Shown here piece after piece: positions 1 through 9,965 of a stretch of DNA of 64,000 nucleotides. Source of the stretch: Otatea glauca (lineage: Eukaryota; Streptophyta; Magnoliopsida; Poales; Poaceae); contig CM070730.1 in NCBI GenBank assembly GCA_036346275.1, positions 40,594,918-40,658,917 on the forward strand, given 5' to 3'. Every line of letters starts with the position of its first letter. Position 1 is the stretch's first letter. Position numbers and translations under genes: made by a program. The notes under the pieces are model-generated. The model saw only the letters and a list, made by a program, of their open reading frames with translations, did not search any database and was not told where the DNA came from.

Positions 1-1
1 G

Positions 2-683
2 TGGAAGAATTGGAAGACGGCACTGAATAAGAACTATTTGAAGAAGAATGAAACGCCAAATTTTGACATATACCGAAAGTTAAGAGAGTTTTTGGGAGGA
101 CTTTGTGGCATACAAGAGGTCTGAAGATGCCAAGATAGTAAGTCAAAAGAACAAGGCAAACGCGGATAACAATGTTTACCCTCACAAACTAGGGATAGGT
201 GGGTACGTGAAGAAAATAACAGCATGGGATAAGTCCAAAGACGAACTAACCCGGAGAGGTGTCCTTCCTGCGACGACCGAGCTGAGCGAACGATCGAAGC
301 ACTGGTTGTTTGGGAGGGGTGCTTCTATCTCGGATGATGATAGTTTAAGATTCAGAAGCGATATAAACCAGCAAGTGTCACGCAGAATTACAAATGCTCA
401 CATGCAGTCTTCCCAAGGCTCTTTCAGGACACAAAGGGAGAATGATGAGCTAACCGTAGCCCTGGGTAACAAGGAGCACCCTGGTTGCACCCGAGGAGTT
501 GGTTTGGTGTCGTGGAAAGAAGGATTTCCATCTGACGCATGGTTGTATAGGCGTCCGAAGAGAATAAGAGAAGATCAACTAGACCGTCAAATAAAAGTTG
601 ATGTGGCGAGAGCATTAGAGGAACAAAGAGCGGAACTAGATAAGGCTGTGGAGCAAGTGGTAAAGAAAGCTCTCAGCTCATGA
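2..683 (+). pseudogene. TNPA-like CACTA protein (Transposase_24 / Ptta family), fragment
   Basis: Two overlapping frames together give the plant transposase_24 signature. Frame 2 starts at the window edge with WKNWKTALNKNYLKK. Near base 90 the reading moves by one base into the frame ending at the TGA at 681-683, which contains FWEDFVAYKRSEDAK, YPHKLGIGGY and later ELTVALGNKEHPG. The last 40 residues (ALEEQRAELDKAVEQVV) look like a coiled coil. In En/Spm the corresponding protein binds subterminal repeats and assists the transposase; that role is family knowledge, not shown here. The longer frame has no convincing ATG, and the open frame simply continues from the frameshift. DUF8039 and protease remnants of the same element follow directly. 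Confidence 0.75.
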
Positions 684-744
684 CCGGCACCCGATGACAA
701 CCCTGACATCATCAATCGCAGTGCTCGTAAGAGCAGTTGTGCGT

Positions 745-1428
745 CCACAGGAATTCTCGAAGAGCATGGACTCCATTTTCCTATGGATGACATCATAGAA
801 TCGATACCGTGCAAGCTACATATGTCCGCACATGGCATTACCATCAAGGTGGCTGAGGGCAGGGCTTGGCCATGCCAGGAGTCGTAGGTGTTGCACTGTC
901 GCCCGATACCATGGGATTCGCTAGGGTCGAAGTGTATAGTGTAGTCCGCTAATACCGTAAAATGGAGGTAGAGATCCCTAGCGAGGATGAAAACAACAAA
1001 CTAGGAGAAAACGTCCATGGATTCCTCACGTGGCGTAAGAGCTTGATTAAGTTTGGTTCGTACGACAAAGGTGATGATCAGCCGCACTCTCCACACAGAG
1101 ACCTCTCGCCCTTGTCGCCACCACACAGAAAAAGTCCAACTCCTCCACCGGCACCAACTAGAAAAAGTCCAACTCCTCTGCCGATATCTGAAAAGAATCG
1201 AACACCAGCACCATCTCGGAAGTCCGCACTGTCGTCTAAGAAATCTAAATCATTTGTGAAGTCAGCACAACCCCAGAAGAAATTACCAGCTGAGATGACT
1301 GAAGAAGAACGGAAAAAGCATGTAAGCGCCAGCGTAACATCTCACATTAAAAAGGTGCCATCACCTGAGAAGACTAAAGTTGATACTAATATGCAAAAGT
1401 TTTTCTTCAGTATGGGAAAAGTGTAAAA
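745..1428 (+). pseudogene. DUF8039 domain plus proline-rich linker of CACTA second gene
   Basis: Bases 760-890 read HGLHFPMDDI, then PCKLHMSAHG and VAEGRAWPCQ, the typical start of DUF8039 in CACTA-encoded proteins. The reading then shifts frame and continues in an ORF at 962-1426 with VEIPSEDENN and GFLTWRKSLI, the end of that domain. The rest of the ORF is a low-complexity linker rich in Pro, Ser and Lys (KSPTPPPAPTRKSPTP), followed by a basic, charged segment. This connects the TNPA part to the protease part downstream. Internal stops near 885 and in the following 70 bases make it a pseudogene. The function of DUF8039 is not known. Confidence 0.65.
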
Positions 1429-1456
1429 GACGGGGCAGGCTTCTAAACCTTGTAAA

Positions 1457-2830
1457 ATGTCAGACAACAAGTGCATATCCAGAAAGCAATACTTGAAGGT
1501 GGCTAGTGCCGACGCGTTGAGGTCGGAAGCTCAAGCAAATGCTGCTCAACGAGGTGCTCATGAGCAAGGTATAAGGTGGAAGTTATTTATGAGGAAACCG
1601 CTAGTTGAACCAGCTCATTTCGACCACTTAACAACACAACTGCGGTGAGTCCATCAGTGGTACATGCAGCAGTCCAATGATGGTATGGGGATAGCATCTT
1701 CTGGGTGGGTTTCGAGGAGTTGTATATGTTGTACCAGAGTCGGATTTTCACAATGGGGATAACATCTTCTGGGTGGGTTTCGAGGAGTTGTATATATTGT
1801 ACCAGCAAAATGCCCTTGACGTGAATATACTTAGATTGTGGACTTTGTAAGTCTCTACGTATATTATTCTGCATTCTTGTACTGTTTAATTGCATGTCTA
1901 ACTTCTTTCTTATGTAGAATGGAGATACAGACATGTAGAAGAAATGGCAATGACAATCTAGCATTTCTAGATCCGGAGCTTACCAACGAGAAGCTTGGGA
2001 AGAACAATCCACAGTATAATTAAGACTATTTATTTAATACTTTCTTGAAGCTGCAATACAAAACCTCCATAGTTTTACCCTATAACATTAAGTATGTGTT
2101 TCCCTACTTCTAATATCGTTTTACAATTTTTGCGTAACACGTACGATGTGGGAGTAATTGACTACTTTGACATATATGTGCAGATTTCGCTGGGTCCTCC
2201 TTGTCATCCAGTTAGATGCTAGCAGGATTTGTCTTGGACTCTAGGAGAAAACCAACTAATCTATATCAAGACTTTTGGGACATGCTGAACAGGTAAACTT
2301 GATTGTTGCGTTATTTCTCTCACAATATTCCATTCTATTGCATTTAAGTTTTATTACTATTCAAAATCATTCACAGGGCATTCGCACGATACTGCAAGAA
2401 AAGTGTTCGGTATCGTCCCTATAGGAAACATTATGAAATAATAACCGACTTTCCATGCATGAGGCAGGACCCGGGAAAAAATTTATGTGCATACTATGTA
2501 TGTACAAATATACATTCAATTGTCACGGAGACTGTTGGCTATAACGAAGCCATGGTACATAATTACACATTGATGCCTACTTTTCTTTCATTTAACATAT
2601 ATCATCATAATTAACTTTCTCTTTTCTTTAAAAACAGCGCTCCAAGCTGAGAACCAATAAGTTATTACTGACAGAAATTATAGCAATTCAAGAATAGATC
2701 GCCGGATTCATTCATGATGAGATCATCGAGTTCCACGAGTAGCCTCATCGCCCTCATTCCTTCGATCTCGACCCGTGACATGCCTACTTCGACACCTTCT
2801 ACTGTAGTCGGTGCAAAATCAAAGTGAATG
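1457..2830 (+). pseudogene. Ulp1-like C48 cysteine protease of CACTA element, degenerate
   Basis: Exon-like blocks are separated by probable introns. Block one is at 1457-1650 (SADALRSEAQ, ending FDHLTTQLR), followed by VHQWYMQQSND. A block at 1760-1850 reads FWVGFEELYILYQ. Bases 1915-2023 read MEIQTCRRNGND. Bases 2184-2290 hold FRWVLLVIQLD and, after a frameshift, PTNLYQDFWDMLN. After an intron ending TTCACAG near 2377, the last catalytic block reads CMRQDPGKNLCAYYVC. The nucleophile Cys codon is TGT at 2486-2488. The position normally His in HW is Arg (FRW), so the catalytic triad is already broken. The gene also contains stops and a 53-bp tandem duplication. Ulp1-like proteases are common passengers of grass CACTA elements; their substrate is unknown. 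Confidence 0.7.
1685..1805 (+). repeat. 53-bp tandem duplication inside protease remnant
   Basis: Bases 1685-1737 and 1753-1805 are two near-identical 53-bp copies (ATGGGGATA..., with two mismatches visible) separated by 15 bases. The second copy lies in the frame that reads NIFWVGFEEL, the expected protein, so the first copy is the added one. Confidence 0.85.
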
Positions 2831-3011
2831 AGATGTAGTCAAACTATATTTGTAAACAAACCTTTGTAAAAACCAAATATTGTGATGCTTCAATATATTT
2901 GAATTATGATTTTAATGATGCTTTATATACTATATATTGACATTGTATAAAAACATTGTATAAAAATATATATATTGCAGAAAAAATATGCAATAAAAAC
3001 ATTTGGTGCAC

Positions 3012-3253
3012 GGCTTATCACTACCGGTTCTTGGACAGAACCGGCACTGCTGGATTGTGATTTGAATCGGCAGTGGCAGTTCGATATCACTGTCTCTTGT
3101 AGATAGAACCGGTAGTGATAGTCCTCATCACTGATGGTTTCTAAGCCGGCAGTGATAATCCCTAGTATCACTGCTGAGCAATCACTGCCGACGCCACTAA
3201 CTGGCTGTAATGGCGTTTCAGAGCCGGCAGTGTTGTGCTGTTCTGTAGTCGTG
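3012..3253 (+). repeat. Subterminal repeats and 3' terminus of CACTA family A
   Basis: Alternating forward and inverted short repeats based on ACCGGCAGTGAT and ATCACTACCGGTTC fill the last 240 bases before the terminus at 3253. Such arrays are the binding sites of TNPA-type proteins in En/Spm. Confidence 0.85.
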
Positions 3254-3769
3254 CTAGTTGGCAAATACTCCTATCTAAAAATATAAGACGTTTTTTAACT
3301 TTATAGAATAATTAAGATTGCATTGAAAAGAAAGGTATGAGAGAAAATGATCGACTTAGATGCCCCTATTTAATTGTCTTGGAAGATGAGAGATATACTT
3401 TGTGTGGGTGGTAATGAGTAAATATGTATGGTTGAGAGAGAATAAATAGGGGTATAGAAGGAAAGACCTCATTAAATCTACATGCAAGTTTTATATTTAT
3501 GAACAAGACCATTCAGAAAATAAGTGTTATAAATTTTGATGGAGAGTATATAATTTTTATTAAGATCCAATGCATGGTGATAAAACGTATATGCCCATGC
3601 ATGCATGGCCACAAAACATGCAGGTACTGTAAATTAATGAGAAATTAAAGGGAGTGAGTGATTAATAACGTGCCTGTCGTGGTCAATGCTCACCATACAA
3701 GCATATATAAGGGTCGCAGACGCATGATCGATCACAACAGCCACTCAGCAACACTGCCAACTTTACAAG
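3254..3769. other. Intergenic, promoter-like single-copy DNA
   Basis: No ORF of note. The DNA is AT-rich, has a CATGCATGCATGG (RY/Sph-like) motif at 3596-3608 and ends with a TATA box at 3704-3711 and a leader-like stretch GATCACAACAGCCACTCAGC near 3731-3750. It is interrupted by the CACTA element B1 at 3770. It looks like the proximal promoter of a host gene whose coding part is not recognisable beyond the insertion. Confidence 0.35.
3704..3711 (+). promoter_or_regulatory. TATA box of putative host promoter
   Basis: GCATATATAAGG fits the plant TATA consensus. A start site would fall about 30 bases downstream, around 3735, leaving a leader of only about 35 bases before the CACTA insertion. 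No downstream coding exon could be identified, so the promoter assignment is an inference. Confidence 0.35.
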
Positions 3770-3879
3770 CAGTACTACAGAATGATACATTATTATCTCT
3801 TCATCTGGATCGAGTCTTAAATTTTTAGGAAAAAACGATTGTGATAGATGACTTAAGAGGGGTGTTAATAATAATAACT

Positions 3880-4330
3880 ATCGGTTCTCAAGTTAGAAGT
3901 GATTGTGATGTAGCACTGGGCACATCACAATCGGTTCGTATGTGAGAAGCGATAGTGATTTAGTTCTAAAAAAGAACCGATAGGGATTTGCATGTGGTCA
4001 TCACTATTGCTTCTTTTGTGAGAAGCATAGGGATGAACCGATAGTGATGTGCACGTCGTTATCACTATCGCTTCTTATGTGAGAACCGATAGTGATGAGT
4101 ATGCACATCACTATCGCTTTTACATAAGAACCGATTACGATTTGCACGTGGTGATCGCTATCACTTCTTATGTGAGAACCGATAGTAATGACAATGCGCA
4201 TCACTCTTGTTTCTCAAATAAGAAACGATAGTGATGTGCATGATCAGATCACTACCGCTTTTTAAGTGAGAATCGATAGTGATGTGCGGCACATCACTAT
4301 CGCTTCTTAAAAATGAACCGACTGTGATGT
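3880..4330 (+). repeat. 5' subterminal repeat array of B1
   Basis: About a dozen units of CATCACTATCGCTTCTTATG and its inverse GAACCGATAGTGATG alternate, so each neighbouring pair can form a small hairpin. The same units are found at the left end of B2. Confidence 0.9.
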
Positions 4331-4795
4331 GCCTCGCTAGGTTATTTATACCCATCGGGCTGAACTCTCCTCTGTTGTTGTTCCAGAGGACAATTCTCTG
4401 CCGCCACCCGAAAAAACAGTACATCTTTTTGTTGGAAGCAATACTTGGGTGCGAAAATTTTAAATCCTCAAAGGTAGGTGTTAAGAGGGTAAATTTGAAG
4501 CTCTAGCTTGAGGAGATTTCCCCTCTTTTTGCATAATTTGTGGTTTTCTTCAAAATGTTAGCATTCATTCAAACCCATTCAATTTTGCACTATGTAATTT
4601 CGATATGTTACGAAGAAAGTTTAGGTTGCACTGGAATTGTGTGTATCTTATCAGATTTCACACCTTTTATTTGACGAGGACACATCTATTTCATTATCTT
4701 TGTAGTGCTCTCATATTAATCTGAAATTATTATTGCTGTCATATGATGAATGTTAGAGTTTAGGCTACGGAACCTACGTCTCCCATTCGAAGGTG

Positions 4796-4839
4796 CTTGT
4801 TTATAAATATGCCGATCGAAATAGCATATTTATAAGAAG
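4796..4839. repeat. Small conserved hairpin upstream of palindrome
   Basis: CTTGTTTATAAATATGC pairs with GCATATTTATAAG across a short loop GATCGAAAT. The same hairpin is retained at 16981-17022, 23305-23353 and 27222-27270, always after the sequence GTTTAGGCT and GGAACCTACGTCTCCC. Confidence 0.75.
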
Positions 4840-4871
4840 ACAGTCTCAAATTGTCCACATTTTTTGGACAG

Positions 4872-5080
4872 TTCGAGGATATGTGGTTTAGGCAGGTTCC
4901 TAAGCTGTTGTACAATTTTAGAGTAGATTTCGGTAGCATCTCCTTGGTGTTCTCTTGGTACACAACCTTCTTGACCTGTTGTCGAGAAGTGTATCTGGAG
5001 AACAGCGGGGAGATACTGCCAAAATTTTCTCTGGAGTTGTACAACGTTTTAGGAACTTTCGTAAACCACATATCCTCGAA
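4872..5080. repeat. 209-bp near-palindrome conserved in B-type CACTA
   Basis: The sequence starts TTCGAGGATATGTGG and ends CCACATATCCTCGAA. Both arms, of about 95 bases, match each other imperfectly throughout and meet near 4976. As a consequence the two strands encode similar peptides (VPKLLYNFRVDFGSIS on plus, VPKTLYNSRENFGSIS on minus). The equivalent at 17058-17268 is 211 bp. A transcript through it would fold into a long hairpin. I treat it as a structural element, not a protein gene. Confidence 0.85.
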
Positions 5081-5350
5081 TGGGATTAGAACCTAACCTA
5101 TTTAGAGATCAGGAGTCATGGTTGGTACCCTTGTTGTGTTTCATTGAAGTAAAAAGATTTGCATGCTACTACACTATATAATTAGTTTATTCGATATGAT
5201 TATTGATGTTTGAAATGTATGTCTCATAACTAGGGAATTGAAAGCTCTTTACTAGGAAGAAGCTAGGGATCGATTGGGAGTACATTTATATATCTTGAAA
5301 CTCGTCCTCTATTTTGTAAAGGTAATATTAATTGAAATGACTTCTCAACA

Positions 5351-5650
5351 GGGTAGCGACGACCTCTGTGGCTTCTACATCATGCAGCACATGCTGATTA
5401 TGGTCGGCGGCTCAGAACTTTTCCCTAAGGTATATGTACATGCATAATAATACACTTAGCCTTTCACATTGAAATTTCAAAACTTAAATTCGAGCACTCA
5501 TTTCTATTTTACAGCGTATCAATATCCTCGAGAAGAGCTTAAATAGCTCTGCACTCAACAAGTTACAAGATCACTTATGCTAGTTGTACTGGAAGGAAGT
5601 TATCTCGGAGTAGGGTAGGTTTAGAGATCCTGAAAGTTCCTACTAGTCCA
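5351..5650 (+). pseudogene. Last two exons of C48 protease, joined to 5' leader in B1
   Basis: After TTCTCAACA the sequence reads GSDDLCGFYIMQHM and ends ELFPK at a splice donor AAG|GTATATG near 5430. A second exon starts after TTTTACAG near 5514 with RINILEKSLN. The catalytic Cys is kept (TGT at 5367-5369), unlike the copy in B2. The upstream exons with the catalytic His are absent, so no enzyme can be made. The in-frame TAG codons near 5580 and 5610 confirm decay. Confidence 0.7.
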
Positions 5651-5865
5651 TATGTAAACAATATTACATATGTGAGTGCGATTGCATGTGTACTGACTGT
5701 TAAGCATGTTTGAGTTCTACTTTGTTAACGAATGTGATGTGTTGTAATAAAGTGTTTGTGTTCTGTAAATATGATATGTGTGTAATTTATGTTGTGTGAA
5801 TGTGATATGTGTATACTGTGTGAAATATGTGCTGGGAGGGTGAATTGAAAAACAACACACCCCCT

Positions 5866-6315
5866 CATCTCTCTATCGGTTCTTAGAAGGAAGCGATAGA
5901 GATGAATGTATCATCTCTATCGGTTTTTTGTAGGAAACGATAGAGATGTCCACCTCATCTCTATCGGTTTTTTGGAAGAAGCGATAGAGATGAAAACATC
6001 ACCTCTATCGGTTCTCAGAAGGGAGCGATAGGTCATCTGTGTCGGTTCTTTGTAAGAAGCGATAGAACCCATCATCTCTATCGCTTCTTACAAAGAACCA
6101 ATAGAGATAATTATTCATCTCTTTTCCTTTTCAGAACCGATAGAGATGATGTTGTCATCTCTATCGCTTCTTCCAAACAAATTAATAAAAATAAACCCTC
6201 ATCTCTATCACTACTTACAAAGAACCGATAGAGATGAGTCCTTTGTCACAATCGGACAAGAACCGACTGCGATGACAAAAAAAAACCGATTATGATGTAT
6301 AATTTTGTTGTAGTC
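5866..6315 (+). repeat. 3' subterminal repeat array and terminus of B1
   Basis: Units of CATCTCTATCGGTTCTT and AGAAGCGATAGAGATG alternate for about 430 bases and end in TTTTGTTGTAGTC. The core is CATCTCTATCGG here against CATCACTATCGG at the left end, so the two ends of one element carry different variants. Confidence 0.85.
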
Positions 6316-7859
6316 AAACCAAAAGGCAAGTAAAGATGATTCACCGTATATATATACCGCTGTTAAAATCTCCCCTTCCAAACTCAGGCAGCGACTTACC
6401 AACAATAAACTCACGACCTACTAGTCCTCCCATCTCCCCGTTTGACTATGAATTAAAGGTCTACATATTAATAAATTGTTCTATCTCTGTCTCTCTGCTC
6501 CCTTTTCTGTCTCTCTCCCCCCTTTTTTTTATTGTGCCAATATATATCAATTATTTCCTTAAAGCTAGGTAGTTGTGAACGAAAGAAAGATTGATGGATC
6601 GTTTTGGCGCCAATGTAGCATATGCATCTATGGCCCACGCACACATCGCACGGAAAAAGATCATGTGGCGACAATTAAAGCCTGCATGATTTGTCGAAAT
6701 AATACACTAACGATCGATCGATCATAAACTAAAGCGCCCAATTGGTTGTGTGGTCGTCCTTGGCCCGAAAGGGAGATCGATCGATCGCGGCAACATATAT
6801 AATTGCACACAAGAAATTTACATTTCAACTGCTGAGGAGCGGATCCAAAAACAAGTCATCGGGATCATTAGAAGGACACGCACATAATTTACACCGGAGA
6901 ACTTACAATAAGTAAGAACTTCTCGCTAGAATTTGGTAGAATTCACTGGGTTCATCGGACCCAGTCATTGTACTGTAGATCCTCCCCTGGTTCAGTGCAG
7001 GTCTGTGATCGAGTTTTACCTGACGCCTCAAATTTAATTAGCGAATAAATTAATCATAACTAGCGGATAGCGGTTGTTCCATCGATCGTGCTGCACGCAT
7101 GTTTATAGTACCAATAGTATGTTACATCTCTTTTGTCTATTATTATTTCAGGCAGCATGTTTATAGTACCAATAGTATGTACATGCATGCATCACATGAT
7201 ATGACACCCAAGTTAAGGTACACAAGGAGCACTCTGTAATATACAGCGTGATTAAAAATATAGCTGTATTTGTTATATAACTATAACAGCTTTAATATCT
7301 CGATCTGTCTAATTTATTTATATTATTATAACCCGGATCCTCCAAAATAAGTGAGTGGATCTTTCTTCCTTTTGCTCTAGTCTCTCGGAAGCAAACATGC
7401 GTGGAAGCTCCTTTTTAACATTGTTTTACTTATTTACTAGATATATAAGAACCATCTCGGTCGAAGGGTCATATTTGTATGACGAAGATCAGGACAGATC
7501 ACTCATGAGTCATGACACATATTAGAAATAGACTGACACAAACAAAAGTAATCAATCGACTTACGATGAAACATCCAAAACAATCGTTCTCTCCAAGCTA
7601 CATTAATGATCGTCAGTTGAAAAACAGATGCACAACCGATTGATTTGTCCACATGCATGATATATCTACCCATCTGGTTTCTGACACAACATGCAGTTTT
7701 ACATAGCATGAATTATTTCTGAAACATACAACCATACTATTTGTACTGCCAAATGATTAACATGCTAATATCCCAGCAAATAAATGAATGGGTTAAGACG
7801 TACAGGACTGCTAGCAGGCTAGCTGCTACAAATATGTGCAACGACGAGAATTGATTGCT
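6316..7859. other. Intergenic DNA without recognisable genes
   Basis: No coding region with family similarity was seen. An ORF from an ATG at 6336 (78 residues) is hydrophobic and low in complexity at its end and is not supported. CATGCATGCA (RY-like) occurs at 7183-7192, and a 26-bp direct repeat is listed separately. Confidence 0.5.
7097..7180 (+). repeat. 26-bp direct repeat
   Basis: A perfect 26-bp sequence starting GCATGTTTATAGTACC occurs at 7097-7122 and again at 7155-7180, 32 bases apart. Confidence 0.9.
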
Positions 7860-9205
7860 TTTCTAGCCCTTATTTTATCCTTTTTCTCAAATCTAGCCCT
7901 CTTCTCTCCGGAATTGCAAATCTAGCCAATAAAAACGTGATTTCGCACTCCCCTACCGCATGAGGCAGCCTCCCGCGCTCACCGGCCACGGCAGGCCACC
8001 TCCCGCGCTTGCCGGCCACAGCAGGCCACCTCTCGGACCTTGCCAGCTCCCCTGCGCTCGCCCGCTGCTCCCGCACTTGGCCGCACCCAGTAGCGAATCG
8101 AGGATAAAAATATAGGGTGGGCTTAAAAAATTAGGTTAAATTAAGATAAACATATTAAACAACTTGTGTTGTATTTTCATCGGTCCAAGTGCTACTGCTT
8201 GTAGTTCATTATTTGAGAAATACTTGTGCAATATTCGTTTGTTAAACTTTTGAAAATCTATAAACAAGTCAATACCAATCAATCAAACAAATTGGCCATT
8301 GTCTCTTTCAACTCACTGACATATTTACAATTGATAAAAAAAATCATGAGCAGTGCTTCAATACTTTCCTTTTCAATACAAGTTGTACAAATCTTAAATT
8401 AAGCAAAACGGTAAGTAATTACCATCTACCTTTCATTCATCTTTAATATTTCTGCATCTGTCAAAAAGGAAAGCATTGAAGCACCTCTCAAAAATCATAT
8501 ATTAGAAGAGGGGCTCACTTTGTCTATTTGTTGTCATGACCAGTCCACTCAGTCGGTTAGGCACTCGTCAACTCACGCTACGCCACCTTCACAATCTACT
8601 CATCATCGCCGCAGTGAGTTGTTCGTTGCCATACACCCATGCCCTCGCTAGCTCCTCGACGTCCCATCCGTGCCCTTACAATCGCAGAGTCCCGGCGACG
8701 TGCATCAAGTGCCCCTTACTTGATGGGCTGCCATATACTCACAAAAAAGATATGTTGAGTCATCTCCCTCTATCCCTACAGTCTCTACGTGCATTGGGGG
8801 TTCAAGTCCAGGTTTGCAGACAGCAAGTGAAGTTACCAATTGTAAAATTAGGTATTTAACAAGCAGCGATCCATGAAGCTACATGGTCTAAAAAGTAGCT
8901 CACCACCTAGCAAAGTTTTTTCTTCCTCTAGACGTGGCTGAGTGCGTATACATTCGCTACTGTTACACCAAAAAATGAACGCCACTGCTAGAGAGAGTGC
9001 ATGGTGGGCTCGAGCCCAACCGAGCCCACCCGTTGGATATGCCCCTGGCCGCACCTGACTGCGTTGTACAGCGCTCACCTGCTCCTGTGCTCTAGGAGCG
9101 CGGTAGGCTGACTTCCTCGGTAGGGGAGCGCGGTGGAGGATGCTAAATTTGCAAATTCGGTGGAGGAGGGTAAATTTGCAAATTCTAGGACGAGAAAGGG
9201 ATTGA
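7860..9205. mobile_element. Putative long-TIR (MULE-like or foldback) element
   Basis: The left flank (7860-7985) and the inverse of the right flank (9085-9205) share a series of motifs in the same order: CTTTTTCTC or CCCTTTCTC, then a TTTGCAAAT-type block twice, then CGCACTCCCCTACCG or CGCGCTCCCCTACCG, then CAGCCTCCCGCGCTC or CAGCCTACCGCGCTC. That pattern of long imperfect terminal inverted repeats suggests a Mutator-like or foldback element of about 1.35 kb. No transposase is visible inside. I could not define a 9-bp target duplication, so the exact ends are approximate. Confidence 0.4.
7969..8028 (+). repeat. Two 30-bp GC-rich tandem units
   Basis: CCTCCCGCGCTCACCGGCC-type units at 7969-7998 and 7999-8028 differ at three positions and lie in the left inverted repeat of the putative long-TIR element. 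A third unit begins but diverges. Confidence 0.8.
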
Positions 9206-9965
9206 AAGGTATGGATGTTCCAACTAGTTCAATCGGACGCATATAATGTAAGGGAGGCATGCATATGCATAGGCAAGATGTTAACGTGTAGCCTTAGAAT
9301 TCAAGGAAACCGGTGATAGTGGGGCATCTCTCGGAGCTTTCCAGCCAAACTCTCCGAGGAACGCCTCATGATCACCCTGTGCAACAAACAAGCCAACCTC
9401 GACGCCAAGGACAAAACCCTGCCTGCCTGCCTGCCATTACATCTAGCTAGTACTCTCTCTCTCTCTCACGGAAGGGTGGCCCACAGGGCCTGACAGGCCC
9501 GTTGATGTCCGGTAGTACCATAAAATGCATGCATCCTGCAATGGGTGAAGCATGTAGGGATTTGTGTGTGTAATTCATCCATCCAGGTTCAATAAAATCA
9601 ATTGTTGGGTCCGATTACGACAAACACGTGCATGCTAGCTCTCCCAGTTCAGACTTGAATGAAACCTAAAATTATGCGCGGAGAATTATAACGAGCTTTT
9701 TGCGTGAATTAATTTGGATGAGTTAATACGCTGGAGTGCACACTTCTTTTTCAGAATGGCTATATATCAATCGACTATTTCTTCTAGAAATCAGTCAATT
9801 TTTTCGGAACATTGGATCTCCATCCTATGCACAAGATTTCTCCCCTCACCCACTTCATATTCCCCCATAATCGGACCCTCTCGATGACCTTAACAACACC
9901 TATGGGTCACCACCCCTAGGCCCATCTAGCGAGCTTCCTTCCGCCTCGTTGTTGGCACCAACATA
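9206..9965. other. Intergenic DNA with microsatellites
   Basis: No gene was recognised. Short simple repeats are present: four CTGC-type units around 9418-9433 and a (CT)n tract around 9456-9472. The segment ends with the bases ATA directly before the inverted CACTA terminus at 9966. Confidence 0.5.

Larger units (their letters stand above)
1..3253 (+). mobile_element. CACTA (En/Spm) transposon, family A, 3' part
   Basis: This is the 3' portion of a class II CACTA element; its 5' end lies outside the window. It carries, in order, a TNPA-like (Transposase_24) segment, a DUF8039 segment with a proline-rich linker and a C48/Ulp1-like protease segment, which is the usual order of the second gene of grass CACTA elements. 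It ends in a subterminal array of ACCGGCAGTGAT-type repeats and a terminus reading CTGTTCTGTAGTCGTG, the inverse of CACGACTACAGAACAG, one base off the canonical CACTACTACAGAACAG. The same terminus with its 3' UTR recurs inverted at 9966-10507, which fixes the family boundary. Coding parts contain frameshifts and stops, so it is a dead copy. The target duplication cannot be checked because the left end is missing. Confidence 0.85.
3770..6315 (+). mobile_element. Non-autonomous CACTA element B1 (2.55 kb)
   Basis: The left end CAGTACTACAGAATGATACA and the right end, whose inverse is GACTACAACAAAATTATACA, are decayed versions of the ends of element B2. Inside are the 5' subterminal array, the same 5' leader as B2 (TTGTTGTTCCAGAGG), the hairpin and palindrome, then an abrupt join at about 5350 to the last two protease exons and the 3' subterminal array. 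No transposase is present. Flanking bases AAG (left) and AAA (right) are compatible with a 3-bp target duplication carrying one mismatch. B1 is best read as an internal-deletion derivative of a B2-like parent. Confidence 0.85.

Noticed and set aside
4004..4424. ORFs of 60-87 residues on both strands rich in HITIGSHIRSDSD-type repeats
   Set aside because: They are translations of subterminal repeats.
4760..5096. Two overlapping ORFs on opposite strands (81 and 103 residues) as real genes
   Set aside because: Their similarity to each other is explained by the palindrome, and both lack any known domain.
6336..6572. 78-residue ORF as first exon of the gene behind the TATA box at 3704
   Set aside because: The end is hydrophobic low-complexity sequence, no splice donor of quality was seen, and no domain is recognisable.
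8536..8859. 107-residue ORF, His- and Ser-rich with a hydrophobic start resembling a signal peptide
   Set aside because: No family resemblance, in the middle of a putative foldback element, with low-complexity composition.
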